From: Planctomycetales bacterium
Lineage (GTDB): Bacteria; Planctomycetota; Planctomycetia; Pirellulales; Thermoguttaceae
Assembly: GCA_007127495.1 (NCBI GenBank)
Contig: SKZG01000203.1
Coordinates: 1-8,366 of the forward strand
DNA length: 8,366 nt
Direction of reading: 5' to 3'
The notes under the pieces were generated by a model. That model saw only the letters and a program-made list of their open reading frames with translations. It was not told the DNA's origin and made no database searches. The translations under genes were made by a program, and so were the position numbers. Positions 5,193 through 8,366 of this stretch are shown here, piece after piece (positions within the stretch are counted from its first letter, which is position 1; each line of letters opens with the position of its first letter).

Positions 5193-8100
5193 TCATTGCG
5201 GCCGCGTTTTGGCAAGGTCGGCAACTTCCGCGGCCGGCAGGGGGCGGTGATACACGGTCAGGTTGGCGATCCGTCCGTGAACTTGGTATTGCGGCGCCGG
5301 GCCGCCGCTGTACTGGCCGACGTGCAACGCGCCCTGCCAGGGCGCGGGGCTTACCGGGCCGGCGCGCTCCGCCACCAGCGTGCCATCCTGGAAAAGGCGC
5401 AGCGTATGCCCGTCGAACGTGCCGGCCACATGCGTCCAACGGCCGATTTCCGGCGTGCCGCCGTCGCAATCGACCCCGCCCGCGTGAAATCGCCACCGGT
5501 CGCCAAGCCACTGCAAGAACCAGCCGGCTTGGTTCCACCGGCCGTAGCTGACCACCACGGGCATGTTTCCCTGCTCGTCAAACCACACCCAGCACGAGAT
5601 GGTCAGCGGCTGGGCCAGGTCGAACATTTCATGCCGCGGGAAGGTGACCATTCCGCCCTCGCGGAGGTCCAAAACGGTTTCGGTGGCCTTGGCCGCGCCG
5701 TGCCGACGGCCCGCCAGCGGCGAACCCTCGTGCCGCACGCCGGCCGGAGTTCCGTCGTAGAAGCGCGCCGTGAACACCGGTTCTCGAACGATCTTCGAAG
5801 TGGCCGTAGCGGCGGGCGATGGTTCACTCTCCACGCCTCGCCTGCTGACTGCCCGAACGTGATACGTGTACGAAACGCCCGGCTCGGCCGTGGTGTCGGC
5901 GAACGTGGCGCCGGGTAGCGGCTGCTCAGTGAGCCGCTGGGGCTCGGCGTCGGGCGTCTCGCGGCGGTAGACGTGATAGCCCGGCACGGCCGCATCGGGC
6001 ATGTTCCAGTGCAGCCGGACCGAGTACGACGCCGGCACCGCCTCGAGGGTCGAAGGAGCGGCGGGCGGCGCCGGAGCGGGGACGTCCACCCGCGCGTAGC
6101 TCGGCCGGCTCCGCTCTTCGTCGCTCACCAGCACCAGCGCGTAGTATTGTGGGCCCTTGGGGGCGTCCCGGTCAGTCCACAGGGGGCGGGAACTTCTGGC
6201 GAGAAGGGTGCCAGCGTCCGGTGCGAAGTCGGACTCGCTGCCGCGGTGCAACTCGGCCTCCAGGCCGATCGTCCACGCCGACCGCTCCCAGGCTAGATGC
6301 ACCAGCCCGTCCCGGTCGGGCTCGGCGGTCAGTTTGGGCGGTTCGTCGGGAAGCGGCGGTGGAACGAACAGCCGACACGCGCCCGGCACGGCCTGGGCGC
6401 CCGGCATGTCGATGCGCGGCGCGGCCAGCGTCTCCTGCCGTGCTTCTTGGATGATTCGCAACATGTTCTGATAGTGCGGCGACTGCGTCGATGCGAAGCT
6501 GACGACCGGATTGCCGGTCAGGTCGGGCGGCACGATGTCGTGCCGCGCGAACGCCGCGATCGGCTGGACCGCGTGGTAGTAGTGAGGCCGCAGCAGGTGG
6601 ATGCGCTGCCGGCGCGGATCGACCTTGCGGCCGCGGCACAGTGCCAGGCCCAATCCTTCGCCCTCCTTGGCCATCGGCGCGCGGAGGATACGGCTGTGCT
6701 CCGGCGTGCGGAGGTTGATCCAGTCGTTCTCGAAAAACGCGAGGCGGTTGCCCTCGCCGTGGCACTGAATGCAGCCGGCCGCTTGCATCTCGGCCGTGAG
6801 TTGGGCGACGGTGCTTCTCCAGGGGCGGACGGCGGCTCCGCTGGGCGTGTAGTCCCATGTGCCGTGGTACAGGCCGTTCGTGTCGATCCAGGCCATGATC
6901 AAATCGCGCTCGGTCCGGGTCAGCTCGGCAAGTCGGCCCCCATGCCCGCTCATGATGACGTTGGCCAGCGGCGCGGCCCCGGAACCGTGGGACCGCGGGG
7001 GGAAGATTTGCGACGACCAGAACGCCGTGCCGTTCATGCAGTCGATGCCGGCGATCCAGTGGGCGGTCAGTTGCGTCTTGCGCCGGCTCACCAGGTTCTC
7101 GTAGCTGATGTTGAAGTACTCGGTCCACCCGCCGGAAAGGTCCATGCCGCCGGCGATATCGTCCTCGCCGCCGTGGCAGCGTACGCAGTTCCGGTCCAGC
7201 ACCGGCTGCACCATGCTGGGGTAGTCGACGTAGCCGCTGCCCCACGATTCCGGTTTCAATTGGCTGGGTTCGCGGGCGAGCACGGCGGGGAAGCCGGCCG
7301 TGGACGCGGTGGTGCCGGCCTTATGCTCGTGGCAGCCGACGCACGAGCGCGTCGTGCCCGGCGCCGCCTGCACAAACGTGCGCATACTCTGCACCAACCG
7401 GCCCTCGGCGTCGAGCGCTTGCAGGTACACCGCCCGGCCCGAGGGCACCTCGAAATAGGCCGATCCGTCTTCATCGACCGGCACAACGCCCAGGAAGTTT
7501 TTCGGGCTCCACGCCAGGGCGGCGCTGACGAGGAACACCTGGTTGAACGGGCTGCCGCCCATGCCGGTGGCGCTAACGCGCGACGTCTCTTCCAGAACCC
7601 GAAGCTGCTTCACCTCGCCGCGCTGGACGCCGTCGAGCCCCTGGTAAATGTCCTGCACGAGGAACCGGCCGGTTTGCGCCGTCCGATCGACGACCGACGC
7701 GATGACCGGCGGCCGCGGCCGCGGCTTGACGAGCATGGGCGAATGGAGGCAGATGTCCGGATCGTCCATCAGCAGCACCCGGTGGCCGGAGCGGTCGATC
7801 ATCTCCAGGGCGTTCCGCTTGGCTCCCGGCGGCCGGCCGCTGAACAGGAAGAGGTTCTCGGAAACGGGCCACGGCTCGCACGAGTTGCCACGGTCGAACG
7901 TCGGGTTGTTCGGGTGCTCCAGGTTCGTGATGGCGGCGACGTTGTTCTTGCCCATGCGCGGGTCCACCAGCGCGATCGAGCCGCGCGGCGTCGAGTTATG
8001 CTTCGCGAACGTCCCGACGATCAGGTGCGAGCCGGGCACCGGCCGGGCGTCGAGAATGGCTTCCGGAAACACCATGTTATTGGCGTACACGGCCGTCTCC

Positions 8101-8366
8101 TGCGTGCCGTCCGGGTTCACCGTCCACAGCGACTGGATGGTCAGCGCGTTCTTGTCAATGTACTCCCAGCGGCCGAACAGGATGCGGCCGTCGGGCAGCA
8201 CGGCGGGATCGAACTCGTTGACGTTGTTGACCGAGATGGTGTGGATGTCGGATCCGTCGGCGTTCATCACGTGCAGGATGTTCACGCCCGAGTTGGCGCA
8301 CGGCACCAGGCCGCTGGGACGCGTGGAGAGGAACACGATGCGGTCGTCGGGCAGGTAGGCGGGGGC
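5193..8366 (-). CDS. HzsA-like multidomain c-type cytochrome with fibronectin III and LamG-like domains (5' end outside window)
   Basis: At least 1057 residues are visible. The frame is open past 8336 to the edge (APAYLPDDRIVFLSTR), so the GTG at 8336 is an internal valine. Residues below count from it. The N-terminal 300 or so contain propeller-like repeats (LHVMNADGSDIHTIS, PDGRILFGRWEY). A HzsA-middle-domain-like region (about 265-336) ends in the first heme motif CVGCH (332-336). CVRCH (384-388) and CIQCH (522-526) follow. Two fibronectin III-like domains lie near 667-750 and 757-845, and a LamG-like jellyroll near 855-1040 ends the protein. The heme motifs imply export and covalent c-type hemes. 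The alpha subunit of anammox hydrazine synthase has a propeller, a middle heme domain and a C-terminal heme domain. Relatives occur in non-anammox planctomycetes with unknown function, so hydrazine synthesis should not be assumed. The LamG and fibronectin domains suggest carbohydrate or surface binding (inference). Stop at 5193-5195. Confidence 0.88.
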   Translation of the reverse strand, partial: APAYLPDDRIVFLSTRPSGLVPCANSGVNILHVMNADGSDIHTISVNNVNEFDPAVLPDGRILFGRWEYIDKNALTIQSLWTVNPDGTQETAVYANNMVFPEAILDARPVPGSHLIVGTFAKHNSTPRGSIALVDPRMGKNNVAAITNLEHPNNPTFDRGNSCEPWPVSENLFLFSGRPPGAKRNALEMIDRSGHRVLLMDDPDICLHSPMLVKPRPRPPVIASVVDRTAQTGRFLVQDIYQGLDGVQRGEVKQLRVLEETSRVSATGMGGSPFNQVFLVSAALAWSPKNFLGVVPVDEDGSAYFEVPSGRAVYLQALDAEGRLVQSMRTFVQAAPGTTRSCVGCHEHKAGTTASTAGFPAVLAREPSQLKPESWGSGYVDYPSMVQPVLDRNCVRCHGGEDDIAGGMDLSGGWTEYFNISYENLVSRRKTQLTAHWIAGIDCMNGTAFWSSQIFPPRSHGSGAAPLANVIMSGHGGRLAELTRTERDLIMAWIDTNGLYHGTWDYTPSGAAVRPWRSTVAQLTAEMQAAGCIQCHGEGNRLAFFENDWINLRTPEHSRILRAPMAKEGEGLGLALCRGRKVDPRRQRIHLLRPHYYHAVQPIAAFARHDIVPPDLTGNPVVSFASTQSPHYQNMLRIIQEARQETLAAPRIDMPGAQAVPGACRLFVPPPLPDEPPKLTAEPDRDGLVHLAWERSAWTIGLEAELHRGSESDFAPDAGTLLARSSRPLWTDRDAPKGPQYYALVLVSDEERSRPSYARVDVPAPAPPAAPSTLEAVPASYSVRLHWNMPDAAVPGYHVYRRETPDAEPQRLTEQPLPGATFADTTAEPGVSYTYHVRAVSRRGVESEPSPAATATSKIVREPVFTARFYDGTPAGVRHEGSPLAGRRHGAAKATETVLDLREGGMVTFPRHEMFDLAQPLTISCWVWFDEQGNMPVVVSYGRWNQAGWFLQWLGDRWRFHAGGVDCDGGTPEIGRWTHVAGTFDGHTLRLFQDGTLVAERAGPVSPAPWQGALHVGQYSGGPAPQYQVHGRIANLTVYHRPLPAAEVADLAKTRPQ

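Noticed and set aside
6172..7245. A 357-residue minus-strand open frame inside the large cytochrome gene
   Set aside because: It is an Arg/Pro-rich shadow frame of the long gene, which carries three CxxCH motifs and recognisable domains in its own frame throughout.
7648..8358. A 236-residue plus-strand open frame opposite the propeller region
   Set aside because: It is a low-information antisense frame with no ribosome binding site and no recognisable motif.
5193..8366. Calling the large gene hydrazine synthase and the organism an anammox bacterium
   Set aside because: The resemblance is to the alpha-subunit architecture only. No beta or gamma subunit is nearby, the C-terminal fibronectin and LamG-like domains differ, and such relatives occur in planctomycetes that do not perform anammox.

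Overview
The window is about 8.4 kb of GC-rich bacterial chromosome. It most likely comes from a member of the Planctomycetota, possibly the Pirellulales. That placement rests on recognition by eye of several proteins: a planctomycete-style NAD kinase C-terminus, a secreted DUF6263-like protein, a large hydrazine-synthase-alpha-like cytochrome fused to fibronectin III and LamG-type domains, and REP-like palindromes of a kind I associate with these genomes. No database search was possible. Both ends of the window cut through genes.

Layout, left to right. On the plus strand are the 3' end of an NAD kinase gene (nadK), a secreted protein of unknown function, and a 301-residue coiled-coil protein of unknown function. 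These meet a converging minus-strand pair: a SpoIIAA/RsbV-type STAS anti-anti-sigma factor followed by an RsbW-type ATPase/kinase, in the order usual for a partner-switching module. A good sigma-70-like promoter and a strong ribosome binding site precede the STAS gene. Next comes a roughly 400-base stretch with no convincing gene, then a small two-helix membrane protein on the minus strand. Divergent from it is a stand-alone CheY-type receiver on the plus strand. The right third of the window is one long minus-strand gene, cut at the window edge. It encodes a multidomain protein with a beta-propeller-like N-terminus, a HzsA-like middle region, three CxxCH heme-binding motifs, two fibronectin III-like domains and a C-terminal LamG-like domain.

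The most unusual signal is a pair of compact palindromic elements. Each consists of an outer stem enclosing two smaller hairpins, with GTAG at the foot of a hairpin as in RAYT-associated REP sequences. The first (760-849, exactly 90 bases) lies in frame inside the signal peptide of the DUF6263-like protein, and removing it on paper restores a normal-looking signal peptide. The second (2757-2827) is a head-to-head REP pair lying in the loop of a perfect 13-bp inverted repeat between two convergent genes.

Functionally, the STAS protein, the kinase and the receiver are signalling components, but no target sigma factor, PP2C phosphatase or sensor kinase lies in the window. The membrane protein, the coiled-coil protein and the secreted protein have no assignable function from sequence alone. 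I did not see a CRISPR array, tRNA, rRNA, phage gene or complete transposase.
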